Assembly (NCBI GenBank): GCA_964392765.1
Contig: CAYMRF010000031.1
Coordinates: 1 to 16,730, forward strand
Origin: BTUB01 sp964392765
Lineage (GTDB): Bacteria; Babelota; Babeliae; Babelales; Vermiphilaceae
Length of the DNA: 16,730 nt
Reading direction: 5' to 3'
Part shown: one piece after another, positions 1-6,859 of the stretch
Position numbering within the stretch: position 1 is the first letter of the stretch
Layout: each line of letters starts with the position of its first letter
Position numbers and translations under genes: made by a program
The notes under the pieces: model-generated
Told to the model about the DNA's origin: nothing
The model's input: the letters and a program-made list of their open reading frames with translations, nothing else
The model's database searches: none

Positions 1-55
1 CTCATTGTTTATAGTAATAGTATACATAAATAATGAAATAAAGAAAAGATCTTTA
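1..55. repeat. Terminal direct repeat, left copy (circular overlap)
   Basis: These 55 bases are identical to 16676-16730. An exact odd-length overlap at the two contig ends is the usual mark of a circular molecule cut at an assembly k-mer, so this is one locus counted twice. It holds the promoter side of the YafQ-type toxin-antitoxin operon and the leader of the serine recombinase gene. Confidence 0.93.
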
Positions 56-58
56 TTT
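19..58. promoter_or_regulatory. Divergent control region between antitoxin and recombinase
   Basis: On the minus strand TATACT (24 to 19) is a good -10 for the antitoxin gene, which on the circle starts about 25 bases downstream; the -35 region is weak. At 36-43 and 51-58 lies a perfect 8-bp inverted repeat, AAATAAAG and CTTTATTT, with a 7-base spacer. It could be the operator for the ribbon-helix-helix antitoxin, or a recombination subsite for the serine recombinase encoded just to the right. The sequence alone does not decide. Confidence 0.35.
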
Positions 59-88
59 AATGAAACTTTTTTATAAAGGGTAAGAGGT

Positions 89-778
89 ATGAAGATAATA
101 GGGTATATCAGGGTAAGTACTGATCAACAAGCAGAGTCTGGCTTAGGCCTTGAGGCTCAAAAGAAAGCTATTCAAGACTATGCTCAAAAAGCAGGACAAT
201 TCATCACTGAATTCTATAGCGATGAGGGTGCAAGCGGTTCGCTTTCTTTAGAGAAGCGGCCGGGCATCCTGAATGCTATTAGTGCTCTTGGCAAAGGTGA
301 TATTTTAGCCGTAGCTAAACGAGATAGGCTTGGCAGGGATCCTTTGGTCCTGGCCATGATAGAATCCGCCATCGCGCGCAAAAATTCCCGCATTATCTCA
401 GCTGCTGGGGAAGGCACGGATAATGATGATCCATCATCCATACTCATGCGCCGGATGATCGATGCTTTTGCTGAATATGAACGGCTTATTATTAAGGCAA
501 GAACTAAGGCTGCCTTGAGGGTTAAGAAAGAAAAGGGGCAACGTGTTGGCCATATCCCTTATGGATATAAATTAGCTCCGGATGGGATTCATTTGGATAA
601 AAATGAGCAAGAACAGTTTATTATTAAACAGATGAATAGCTTGCAAAATAGAGGATATTCTATTCGTGATATAGCTATAAAAATGAATAAAAAAGAACTT
701 TTTAACAGAAGCCAATCAAAATGGAATCATGCTTCTATTTTTCGTATTTTAAAGTCTGCTGATAACTCTTTTATGTAA
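89..778 (+). CDS. Serine recombinase (resolvase/invertase family)
   Basis: 229 aa. The N-terminus reads GYIRVSTDQQ with the catalytic serine at residue 10, followed by the conserved RDRLGRD segment (78-84) and the long E helix (about 120-148). After it comes GHIPYGYKL (154-162) and a C-terminal helix-turn-helix-like stretch (about 185-225), as in recombinases that carry a short 'recombinase' domain after the catalytic core. The length suits a plasmid resolvase or small invertase, much shorter than large serine integrases. AAAGGG lies 8 bases before the ATG. On a plasmid the expected job is resolving multimers, but no clear three-subsite res site was found; an inverted repeat at 36-58 is the nearest candidate. 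The LRR gene follows after 21 bases, so the two are probably co-transcribed. The middle of the gene is more GC-rich than the rest of the plasmid, compatible with separate acquisition. Confidence 0.9.
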   Translation: MKIIGYIRVSTDQQAESGLGLEAQKKAIQDYAQKAGQFITEFYSDEGASGSLSLEKRPGILNAISALGKGDILAVAKRDRLGRDPLVLAMIESAIARKNSRIISAAGEGTDNDDPSSILMRRMIDAFAEYERLIIKARTKAALRVKKEKGQRVGHIPYGYKLAPDGIHLDKNEQEQFIIKQMNSLQNRGYSIRDIAIKMNKKELFNRSQSKWNHASIFRILKSADNSFM

Positions 779-799
779 TAGTCCATAAGGATTCTTAAT

Positions 800-1591
800 A
801 TGAACGTTAATTTAAAGCTACTATTTTTAAGCACCTCTTTAATCTGTTCGCAAGTATCCGGGATAACACCTATGGATACAGTATGTGATATGGATTTATT
901 ACCCTATTATCCGGATATAAATGCGTTTATTAAAGATGCTAACAAGTTAGTTGAGCAAGGAAAATTTAATTGGAACATATTAATACATCGATATTGGTGG
1001 CTAGAGTCTGCAGGTGTTTCTCTTCACTTAACCCATCAAAAGCTCTCTTCATTGGGATTCTCTAAAAAAATTAGATCTTTAAAAGGGTTTGAGAACCTTA
1101 GGCATTATCTTCCCCTATCCGAAGTAAGAAGTTTATATCTTCATAACCATGAAATAGATGATTTTTCTTTTAAAGATTTAAAACAGGTTATACCAAATCT
1201 GAGATCCCTTTATCTGGATAACAACAAAATAATTCGCTTACATAAAAACCAATTTGATGAATTAGATTTAGATCAAGAATTAATTTTAAGTTTATTGGAT
1301 AATGAAATTCAGGATATTGAAGCTGATTGCTTTAGCCACTCAACGCCTCCCTCTCGATTTTTGAGTAATTTTTTCTTTTTCGGAGTTAACCCTTCATTAT
1401 TTAAGAATCGCTGGGGATTAATAGCTTCCGGAGACCATGAGTATAGCCTCATAAATAGATCAAAAGCCGCTAGGATTACCATATTTGCCATTCGATGTTT
1501 TTATCAAAACATACGCCATGTTTTCTTATTCCAAAATTCTAATTCAAAAGCATACGCTGCTGATAATATTTTATTATGTAATAACTTATAA
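800..1591 (+). CDS. Secreted leucine-rich-repeat protein
   Basis: 263 aa. Residues 1-21 form a signal peptide (charged start, hydrophobic core, likely cut after QVSG). Residues about 108-178 hold three LRR units with the pattern LxxLxLxxNxI, for instance RSLYLHNHEID and RSLYLDNNKII. The last 80 residues lose the repeat pattern and are rich in Phe and Asn. LRRs bind proteins; secreted LRR proteins of intracellular bacteria often act on host targets, which is an inference here. AAGGA precedes the ATG at good spacing. The stop codon TAA directly abuts a dispersed repeat containing ACCAATACACG, so the natural C-terminus may have been altered by repeat insertion. The gene follows the recombinase by 21 bases and probably shares its transcript. 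Confidence 0.75.
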   Translation: MNVNLKLLFLSTSLICSQVSGITPMDTVCDMDLLPYYPDINAFIKDANKLVEQGKFNWNILIHRYWWLESAGVSLHLTHQKLSSLGFSKKIRSLKGFENLRHYLPLSEVRSLYLHNHEIDDFSFKDLKQVIPNLRSLYLDNNKIIRLHKNQFDELDLDQELILSLLDNEIQDIEADCFSHSTPPSRFLSNFFFFGVNPSLFKNRWGLIASGDHEYSLINRSKAARITIFAIRCFYQNIRHVFLFQNSNSKAYAADNILLCNNL

Positions 1592-1882
1592 ACCAATACA
1601 CGATCAACGCTTCGAATATCTTTTCGAACCAATTCACGGAATCCAAAAAGGGACAATGCTTTTCTTATGTAAAATTACCAAAACACGAAAAACACTTCGA
1701 ACATATTTACGAACCATCTACGTCTATTCCGTCTTCGCCGGGCACGGCCAATAAAGGTTATTAGTGGTAAAAAGTTGCCTAAAAAAGCTAATCTATTGAA
1801 TCGCTTTCCCTTGACGAATAACATGATAAAAGAATCGAAAAAAATTCAAAGATCAAGTTCTTAATTTTAATAGGCTTAATGC
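1591..1882. other. Gene-free stretch with degenerate dispersed repeats
   Basis: This stretch lies between the LRR and ankyrin genes. It carries two copies of the motif family ACCAATnnACG (1592-1602 and 1628-1638). Near 1727-1742 is TCCGTCTTCGCCGGG, the reverse complement of a related block at 10745-10755. A reading frame crosses it but has no ribosome site and no protein-like composition. TTGACG at 1811-1816 is a -35-like hexamer without a convincing -10. Confidence 0.5.
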
Positions 1883-2938
1883 ATGAAGAACAAAATTATT
1901 ATTGTAATTGCATGTTTAATTGCTGCTTTTGGAATCGGCTGGCTGATTTATAAGAAAAGTCCTCATGCAATAACTAATCAATTATTCGCCGCCATAGAAA
2001 ATAATGATTTTGAAGAAGCAAAAAGGGCTATCACTCAAGGGGCAAATGCTAATGAGGTAAGACGAGTTGATTGGCCATTGAGACCAACATATTTTAAAGT
2101 TCCTCTTTATATGGCAATCGAGCAATCCAATCCTGAGATCGTTGAACTTTTATTGCATAATGGAGCTTCAACAGCAATTGAAGGATGGACTATTAGTCCA
2201 ATTGATAAATCAATAGATATTATGCAAAGTTCCGAAAAACTAATACGAGAAAAACAACAAAAAATTATTGGGTTTCTGATGCAAGCAAACGCCAACAGCA
2301 AAGAGCCTATGATTATTCAAGCGATATTAGCTAATAATCTCGATCTGGTAAAAAAGCTTTCCCAGCAAACTAAGCAAGCAATTAAAGCGAATGTACTTAG
2401 CGCTGCTCATCTTGAACACGCCGCTATTTTTTCAGGAGATAAAGACATAGTTCAATATGTGCTCAACAACATTGTAGAATCTAATTCTTCTGTAAAAAAT
2501 AGTAGATGGCTCCGATGGGCTATAGAAAGTAATGACGAGGAGATGATTGATTATATCCTGAATCTTCCCCAAACAGATATTAATATTTATGACGAGATTA
2601 CTGAACCACCACTTCATGCAGCAGTATATTATTATATTGGCGGGGGCAATGAAGCCGTGGTTAAAAAATTACTTGCATTAGGAGCGAATCCTAATATTAG
2701 AAATTACCATGGAGACACACCTCTGATCAATGCTGCTTTGCATGGGAAAAAAGCAATGGTTGTTATGCTTCTTAATGCCGGAGCGGACCCTTATTTGAGA
2801 AATTTTCAGGGCGAAACGGCATACGACAATGCTTTGAAGCCAATCTCTTTAAAAAAAAATGAGCCCGATATTATAAAACTGCTTGATGAAGCTTCTGCAA
2901 CACGCAAAAACAAAAAGGCAAATAATTCGAACCAATAA
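1883..2938 (+). CDS. Membrane-anchored ankyrin-repeat protein 1
   Basis: 351 aa. Residues 4-23 are a single N-terminal transmembrane or uncleaved signal segment, followed by KK, so the body probably faces the periplasm or outside. Ankyrin units are visible at about 30-58 (FAAIENNDFEEAKRAITQGA), 74-98, 241-275 (PLHAAV to LALGANPN) and 278-306 (GDTPLINAALHGKKAMVVML). The centre (100-235) is helical with degenerate units. The C-terminus is Lys/Asn-rich. Ankyrin domains mediate protein-protein contact, and no catalytic domain is present. The ribosome site is weak (TAGG). The stop codon lies inside a dispersed repeat: the last codons AAC CAA TAA are the repeat's AACCAATAAACG. It converges on the toxin-antitoxin operon on the other strand. 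It shares its TM-plus-ankyrin plan with the protein at 13478-14065. Confidence 0.85.
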   Translation: MKNKIIIVIACLIAAFGIGWLIYKKSPHAITNQLFAAIENNDFEEAKRAITQGANANEVRRVDWPLRPTYFKVPLYMAIEQSNPEIVELLLHNGASTAIEGWTISPIDKSIDIMQSSEKLIREKQQKIIGFLMQANANSKEPMIIQAILANNLDLVKKLSQQTKQAIKANVLSAAHLEHAAIFSGDKDIVQYVLNNIVESNSSVKNSRWLRWAIESNDEEMIDYILNLPQTDINIYDEITEPPLHAAVYYYIGGGNEAVVKKLLALGANPNIRNYHGDTPLINAALHGKKAMVVMLLNAGADPYLRNFQGETAYDNALKPISLKKNEPDIIKLLDEASATRKNKKANNSNQ

Positions 2939-3010
2939 ACGGACCTCGAAAAAAGGCGCTATTTTTCTTTCATGCTCAATGGGTATAAATGGTTTTTCAA
3001 AAAATCCATA

Positions 3011-3046
3011 AAGAGGGAAGTTGAGAGAAAGAGGGAAGTTGAGAGG
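3011..3046. repeat. 18-bp tandem repeat, two copies
   Basis: AAGAGGGAAGTTGAGAG occurs at 3011-3027 and again at 3029-3045, one base apart, giving an 18-bp period with 17 identical bases. It lies between two convergent genes and has no obvious function. Confidence 0.85.
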
Positions 3047-3076
3047 CAATTTATTCAGCAATCAATATTTACAGAG

Positions 3077-3466
3077 TTAAGAGTTATCAGACTTTTTCTT
3101 AGTTTTTTGTTGCCCTCTAACAATATCAATTTTTGTTGAGTCTCTATCGCACTTTATAGTAGCTTTTTTTATAGTTGGGTCATTTAGAAGTGTCTTAACT
3201 GAATTCTCTATAATTCTCTGTTGTTCTGTTTTTTCAAAATCAGGACATTTTTTTACAAAAAAAATAAGTATTAAAACATACAAAATTACCGATACTATTA
3301 AACCAATAAAAAAATAAAAACTTAACGATGAATCATTTGATTTCAATGATCCATATAAAAAAATTAAAATCACAATTACAAAAAAAGTAGTAAGTGTAAT
3401 TAATACAGAATTATTATGGACCCGATTCCATATTTTCAGGAAATCTTTAATTGCCCATTCACCCAT
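3077..3466 (-). CDS. Two-transmembrane protein at the end of a TA operon
   Basis: 129 aa, family not recognised. Two hydrophobic helices (about 18-40 and 48-71) are separated by a short polar loop. A charged tail of about 58 residues rich in Lys and Asp follows, with the C-terminus RGQQKTKKKSDNS. By the positive-inside rule both ends should be cytoplasmic. It starts directly after the stop of the upstream gene (TAA then ATG, no gap), so it belongs to the operon that begins with the toxin at 4450. It may be an accessory membrane component of that locus or a passenger; no domain tells which. Confidence 0.7.
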   Translation of the reverse strand: MGEWAIKDFLKIWNRVHNNSVLITLTTFFVIVILIFLYGSLKSNDSSLSFYFFIGLIVSVILYVLILIFFVKKCPDFEKTEQQRIIENSVKTLLNDPTIKKATIKCDRDSTKIDIVRGQQKTKKKSDNS

Positions 3467-3826
3467 TTATTTGTGCCTGAAGATAGAAATAGTGAGGCAA
3501 ATAACATCTTCTCCTGTTGAAATCGCATATATAAACATTTCAAACTTTTCTTTGTTTATGTGAAATGTAAACGGTTGAGAAAAAGCAGCCCCTAAAGAAT
3601 TTAAAAAATTAGTCAGGGTAAAAACCAAATTATTCCCGCTTGCTTTTATTTCAGCATTTGCAATTGAAGATTTTTCATCTTTGATAAATGAAAACTCAAA
3701 AATCGACATACTTTCCTGCGCAGTGGGAATATGGATCGTAAGTCCTTTAGAAGGAGTAAAACTTACTGTTTCAGAAAGAACTAACTCCGAATCATCATTA
3801 AAAATTTTTGGAACTACTTTGTTCAT
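3467..3826 (-). CDS. Hypothetical beta-rich protein in a TA operon
   Basis: 119 aa, family not recognised. There is no signal peptide or membrane segment. The sequence alternates polar and hydrophobic residues as in beta strands (LVLSETVSFTPSKGLTIHI near the N-terminus, FTFHINKEKFEMFIYAIS near the end), suggesting a small compact beta-sandwich or barrel. Its ATG overlaps the stop of the HI1420-type antitoxin by four bases (ATGA, 3823-3826), which means translational coupling with the antitoxin. The gene after it starts with no gap. The tight packing argues that it works with the toxin-antitoxin pair or is regulated by it. Confidence 0.75.
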   Translation of the reverse strand: MNKVVPKIFNDDSELVLSETVSFTPSKGLTIHIPTAQESMSIFEFSFIKDEKSSIANAEIKASGNNLVFTLTNFLNSLGAAFSQPFTFHINKEKFEMFIYAISTGEDVICLTISIFRHK

Positions 3827-4122
3827 TGTCTTCTTTGCATTAATGCGTGAGTAACACTGATCAGAGTACTCAATCTAGGATTGCCTTTTGCAGATAATGT
3901 TTTATAAAGGCTTTCACGGCCTAATCCAGTTTTTTTAGCTAATTCCGCAATTCCACCTTGGGCTTCTGCTATATTTTTAAGAGCAAGAAGAATGAGCTTT
4001 TGTGCTTCTTCTTCATCACAATCTTTACATTCTTCTAAAATAGCATTGAAGTATCCAATTGCTGCTTCTGGATCTCTTAATGATTTAATAAGTTCTTTTC
4101 TAAAATCTCTCGTACGTGCCAT
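3823..4122 (-). CDS. Antitoxin, HI1420/HigA-like HTH family
   Basis: 99 aa. The C-terminal half is the helix-turn-helix typical of the HI1420 group of addiction-module antidotes: GGIAELAKKTGLGRESLYKTL followed by GNPRLSTLISVTHAL (about 56-95). The N-terminal half holds the RDPEAAIGYFNAILEE helices that in this family contact the toxin. It starts one base after the toxin stop, with GGGGAA inside the toxin's 3' end as ribosome site. Toxin-first order is usual for this family. It should neutralise the toxin and repress the operon through the palindrome at 4496-4513. Motif match to the family is clear; the operator assignment is inference. Confidence 0.9.
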   Translation of the reverse strand: MARTRDFRKELIKSLRDPEAAIGYFNAILEECKDCDEEEAQKLILLALKNIAEAQGGIAELAKKTGLGRESLYKTLSAKGNPRLSTLISVTHALMQRRQ

Positions 4123-4123
4123 C

Positions 4124-4450
4124 TTATTTTCCCCGCATTTTATATTCTTTTAAAAAATCTTTCGCACTCTTAATATCTTTTTTCTGTGTTTTTTTAGTTC
4201 CCACGCATAATACAAGAACCACCAAATTGGTGCCTATAAGACAATAATAGATTCGATAACCGGGGCCCATATCTATCTTGAGCTCCGAAATTCCATCCCC
4301 AACTGGCTCACTTTTTCCAAAATTACCCAAACTCATCCTGGTTAATCGAGCTGCTATCATATCTTGGATATTTCTTTCTTGCTCATCAAGCCATTCATAA
4401 TAAGGGCTGGATTTATCTTTTTTCTCATAAATCTTTATCTTAAAGAGCAT
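4124..4450 (-). CDS. Toxin, HI1419/HigB-like (RelE/ParE superfamily)
   Basis: 108 aa. It fits the phage-Gp49-like/HI1419 addiction-module killer family: a helical N-terminal half (YYEWLDEQERNIQDMIAARLTRM) followed by the conserved strand block ELKIDMGPGYRIYY and LVVLVLCVGTKKTQKKDI, ending KDFLKEYK. Proteins of this fold usually cut mRNA on the ribosome, with the basic and tyrosine residues of GxGYRxYY important. The ATG at 4450 is chosen over an in-frame TTG at 4453 because AAGG lies 8 bases upstream of it. It is first gene of a four-gene operon read leftward from a strong promoter at 4494-4522. Confidence 0.9.
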   Translation of the reverse strand: MLFKIKIYEKKDKSSPYYEWLDEQERNIQDMIAARLTRMSLGNFGKSEPVGDGISELKIDMGPGYRIYYCLIGTNLVVLVLCVGTKKTQKKDIKSAKDFLKEYKMRGK

Positions 4451-4493
4451 CAATAACCTTCTATGAAATTAGAGCTTAATTAAATATAATTTT

Positions 4494-4522
4494 ATAGTAT
4501 CCCAAAAGATACTTTTTGTCAA
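4494..4522 (-). promoter_or_regulatory. Promoter and operator of the HI1419/HI1420 operon
   Basis: Read on the minus strand, a perfect -35 TTGACA (4522-4517) is followed by exactly 17 bases and the -10 TACTAT (4499-4494). Inside and next to the spacer lies the inverted repeat AGTATC/GATACT (4496-4501 and 4508-4513) with a six-base spacer, overlapping the -10. This is a classic place for an antitoxin operator. The toxin ATG lies about 44 bases downstream of the -10. Confidence 0.75.
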
Positions 4523-4591
4523 GAAATAGCTAAATATAAGGGTAAATCTTATATTTAAGACTGATAGAATTCGCACGCCGCAAACATCCCT

Positions 4592-4786
4592 TTATGGGTT
4601 ATATTTTATTGCCGCTTTATGCTCCAGAGATAAAGATCGAGGTTTGGCTAAAAGACAGGATGGCCTTAAAGCACAATGAAGAAGGGCTTGTCCTATCAAT
4701 TGCTTATCTATAGTGGCACTTCCATATCCGTTAATTGGTAAGAGATCATAATCGAAGCATGAATCGTTTACCCTACTTCGCCAACG
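4592..4786 (-). pseudogene. Remnant of a protein-coding gene (64 open codons, no start)
   Basis: On the minus strand an open frame runs from just after a TAG (4787-4789) to a TAA (4592-4594). It encodes FDYDLLPINGYGSATIDKQ and continues with LIGQALLHCALRPSC and SLSLEHKAAIKYNP. The residue mix looks like a real folded protein, yet there is no ATG, GTG or TTG in a usable place and no ribosome site. Its left part sits against a dispersed repeat (4752-4812). It is most simply the C-terminal piece of a lost gene. The family is not recognised. Confidence 0.45.
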
Positions 4787-4818
4787 CTACGAAGGTCAAG
4801 AAAGCTTCGAAGGGCAGG
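4752..4818. repeat. Dispersed GC-richer repeat at the 3' end of mini-Rep1
   Basis: CCCTACTTCGCCAACGC (4771-4787) and CTACGAAGG, then GCTTCGAAGGGCAGG, form imperfect inverted repeats of the CTTCG/CGAAG type. Similar blocks occur at 6706-6765 and 10722-10775. The last codons of mini-Rep1 (ETCPSKLS) are encoded by this block. Confidence 0.5.
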
Positions 4819-5281
4819 TTTCCTCTTTATACTCTTTTATAGGCCCCAAAATTGGCAATAGTGCTTTATGCGATCCATGAAGTAGAGATAAATATCGATC
4901 TCCAAATTTAATATAAATCTCATGACTCTCATGCCAATAAATAAATGAGTTAATAAGACCGAATCCACCTTCTAAATTTTTATTTGTAAAATGGATAGAG
5001 GTGCCACTGAGCCTTCTAATTGATTCCATAAATCTTTCAAATTCCATCTCATCATTTTGATTATTAGGGTAGATAGATTTCATAAGATCTTCGCGAGTTG
5101 TCTTGAGCTCTTTTGCATGAGTATCAATCTCAATTAATTTTGATAAAAGACAACCCAAAATATATTTATCAAAAGAAGATAAACTTCCTCTAGCGTGATG
5201 AATTTCGTATTTAGTATTACCTGATTTAATTTTAATGATGGCAGGCTCGTTATAAGAAACTTTATCAACTGCTCTTTTCAT
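4796..5281 (-). CDS. Mini-Rep1: protein with only the first winged-helix domain of Rep1
   Basis: 161 aa. Its body (about 28-150) lines up with residues 40-170 of the initiator directly upstream: FDKYILGCLLSKL against FDRIVLYSLLYKM, ELKTTREDLMKSIYP against EIETTRYEIAKNTFP, ERFMESIRRL against ERIMTSLKKW, and GGFGLINSFI against RGFSIIDKYV. The second winged helix and C-terminal tail of Rep1 are absent. The start codon lies inside rep1, with a 17-bp overlap, and is preceded by a run of G's usable as ribosome site, so translation is coupled to rep1. The last eight residues (ETCPSKLS) come from a dispersed repeat, so the end could be a repeat-made truncation. In Rep_3 initiators the first winged helix carries dimer contacts, so a role as inhibitor or partner of Rep1 is plausible but is inference. 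Confidence 0.75.
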   Translation of the reverse strand: MKRAVDKVSYNEPAIIKIKSGNTKYEIHHARGSLSSFDKYILGCLLSKLIEIDTHAKELKTTREDLMKSIYPNNQNDEMEFERFMESIRRLSGTSIHFTNKNLEGGFGLINSFIYWHESHEIYIKFGDRYLSLLHGSHKALLPILGPIKEYKEETCPSKLS

Positions 5282-6293
5282 CGATAACCCCCCATAATTT
5301 ATGCTGACTCATATAAGCAAATATTCTTTCTTCTTCATAGGGAATATATTTAAGAAATTGATCCCGGTTGATTCCATCAAGAATCGCATGCTTTTCGCTA
5401 TCGGGTAAACTTTTGAAATACTGTGCACATGCTACAATAGACTTTTTGAGTGATGATTTTTTCTTGGAAGAATCTTCTGTCTTAATTTTAGTAGCACCTA
5501 TTATTTTAATTTTCTCTTTTTTCAACTTAGTAAAAACACAAATCTCAGTATCTTTATTATATTGCATCACAATATTTAATTCGGTTTTTTCTCTAATCTC
5601 AGTAATGCTTGGCTTAAGGTGCCGCAATACATCTGATGGATAGTATTGCGTTGCTCCTTTTCTCTTTTCAAAGGTTAATTTTTCTGCAAGCCCCTGGATA
5701 TTAATTGCCCATAGATCGCGATCTTTAAAGTTTTTCACAAGCACTTCATAAAGCCGGGCCGCCGATGCACGATGAAGCCTGCGATATTGCTCGAAATCAA
5801 TTAACTTATAAAATTTAGTCTCTTTAAGTTGCGTGATATAATCTTGATTAAAATGAATCCGAAGAGTCTTAGTTTTTCTACTTAACACATATTTATCGAT
5901 AATAGAGAATCCTCGCTCTGTATGATCATCATCACCGTAAAAGACTCCTTCAAAGTTTATTGAAACGGCTTTCCATTTTTTAAGAGAAGTCATAATGCGT
6001 TCAATTCTATTTGATCCTTCAACCCGCTCATCAGGAAAGGTGTTTTTGGCTATCTCATATCGAGTAGTTTCAATTTCTAACGTATCAAATCCGGTCTTAT
6101 TCATCTTATAAAGTAACGAATAAAGAACTATTCTATCAAAATGAGAAGGCAACCCTTCTGAGCTGGCTATTTTATAGATCCCATTTGGCTTTTCAATTAT
6201 CCACTCGCAAATCTTTTTTCTGCTATCTACAATCCACGTTGGATATTCTAAAAAATTAATATCTTCTTTTAATACTTTTTTTTGCTCATCCAT
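5265..6293 (-). CDS. Rep1: plasmid replication initiator (RepA/RepB-like, two winged helices)
   Basis: 342 aa. The first winged-helix domain spans about 35-170 (LPSHFDRIVLYSLLYKM to FEQYRRLHRA). The second spans about 172-265, with RASAARLYEVLVKNFKDR, the LAEKL turn and YYPSDVLRHLKPSITEIRE, the pattern by which iteron-plasmid initiators grip the iteron. A basic linker (KKKSSLKKS, about 277-285) leads to a short helical tail. The size is usual for a Rep_3/RPA-type initiator. Four 22-bp iterons lie 143 bases upstream of the start. The ATG at 6293 is preceded by GGGAG at long spacing (about 12 bases). Mini-Rep1 overlaps its 3' end. The promoter at 6360-6388 contains a 12-bp palindrome, which suggests autoregulation by Rep dimers. 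Confidence 0.88.
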   Translation of the reverse strand: MDEQKKVLKEDINFLEYPTWIVDSRKKICEWIIEKPNGIYKIASSEGLPSHFDRIVLYSLLYKMNKTGFDTLEIETTRYEIAKNTFPDERVEGSNRIERIMTSLKKWKAVSINFEGVFYGDDDHTERGFSIIDKYVLSRKTKTLRIHFNQDYITQLKETKFYKLIDFEQYRRLHRASAARLYEVLVKNFKDRDLWAINIQGLAEKLTFEKRKGATQYYPSDVLRHLKPSITEIREKTELNIVMQYNKDTEICVFTKLKKEKIKIIGATKIKTEDSSKKKSSLKKSIVACAQYFKSLPDSEKHAILDGINRDQFLKYIPYEEERIFAYMSQHKLWGVIDEKSS

Positions 6294-6359
6294 GGTTATT
6301 AAAATCTCCCACTCTCTTCTTTTTTTTACTGATATCGTGCGAATTCATAATAATTGAAG

Positions 6360-6388
6360 ATAATAGATATCTATATTAAAAAATGCAA
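6360..6388 (-). promoter_or_regulatory. rep1 promoter with palindromic operator
   Basis: On the minus strand TTGCAT (6388-6383), 17 bases, then TATTAT (6365-6360). The 12-bp perfect palindrome ATAGATATCTAT (6363-6374) overlaps the -10 and spacer, a position suited to repression by Rep dimers. The iterons begin 48 bases upstream. The -35 is only a partial match, but the same hexamer recurs in the mini-Rep2 promoter. Confidence 0.5.
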
Positions 6389-6435
6389 TATTTTTAATAC
6401 GCGCATAATTTCAGTAATTTTTAAAGCATAAAATC

Positions 6436-6517
6436 CTGTATTTTGAGTGTAGAGTTACTGTATCTTGAGTGTAAAAATACTGTATTTCGAGTGTAGCAAT
6501 ACTGTATTTCGAGTGTA
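6436..6517. repeat. Iteron array of replicon 1 (four units, 22-bp period)
   Basis: A 16-bp core CTGTATTTYGAGTGTA starts at 6436, 6458, 6480 and 6502, exactly 22 bp apart, with variable 6-base linkers. Units 3 and 4 are identical; unit 1 has TTTTG and unit 2 has TCTTG in the middle. Direct repeats spaced two helical turns upstream of a rep gene are the binding sites of iteron-type initiators, so this is the core of origin 1. Confidence 0.93.
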
Positions 6518-6562
6518 ATGACCCTCTGGGATAATCGATCTGTTGCCGCCTACCGAGGCTCC

Positions 6563-6656
6563 TAGAAAGATTAAATAGAAAGATTTTGAAAGATTTAGAA
6601 AGTTACGCGCGGGTGCGCGCGCGAGAAATCTTTAAAAAAAATATAAAAAAATTAAA
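6563..6656. other. Probable DNA-unwinding element of origin 1
   Basis: Four AT-rich 10-bp direct repeats of TAGAAAGATT type start at 6563, 6576, 6586 and 6596. They run straight into an alternating purine-pyrimidine GC tract (ACGCGCG at 6605-6611 and GTGCGCGCGCG at 6613-6623), then an A/T-only run (about 6628-6654). Repeated AT-rich motifs beside iterons are the usual melting site of iteron plasmids. TTATCCAGG at 6721-6729 is a poor DnaA-box match. Confidence 0.6.
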
Positions 6657-6794
6657 GACCAAAAAGAGGGGGGTAGTCTTGATCAAAATTTTTGGTTCCT
6701 GAAATGCGTCCCGCCTACGCTTATCCAGGGCTTCCGCCTTGGCAAGCTACTTCGGGCAGGCATCTTGGGGTGGGGTTAGTTGACGATCATATTC
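6657..6794. other. Gene-free stretch with a GC-rich dispersed repeat
   Basis: After the origin, 6706-6765 carries a GC-richer block with CCGCCTACGC, CTTCCGCCTTGG and CTACTTCGGGCAGG. It belongs to the same family of CTTCG/CGAAG-type intergenic repeats as 4752-4818. No reading frame of interest is visible. Confidence 0.4.
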
Positions 6795-6822
6795 TTGCTT
6801 TTAATGCGCACTTTTTTATAAG
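6795..6822 (+). promoter_or_regulatory. Promoter of ankyrin gene 2
   Basis: TTGCTT (6795-6800), 16 bases, then TATAAG (6817-6822). The ATG at 6860 follows with GGGAGA as ribosome site, giving a leader of about 30 bases. Confidence 0.5.
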
Positions 6823-6859
6823 ATCTCTACAAATAAGGGATTAAATTAAGGGAGATCGC

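Noticed and set aside
1485..1754. 89-codon plus-strand frame overlapping the end of the LRR gene
   Set aside because: It lacks a ribosome site and is made largely of dispersed-repeat sequence.
4567..6346. GAATTCGCACG (4567-4577) and its reverse complement (6336-6346) flanking replicon 1, possibly mobile-element ends
   Set aside because: An 11-base inverted match is expected many times by chance in a 16.7-kb sequence. There is no extension, no target duplication and no transposase.
6436..6517. Direct repeats considered as a CRISPR array
   Set aside because: The linkers are only six bases and there are no cas genes. The 22-bp period upstream of rep fits iterons.
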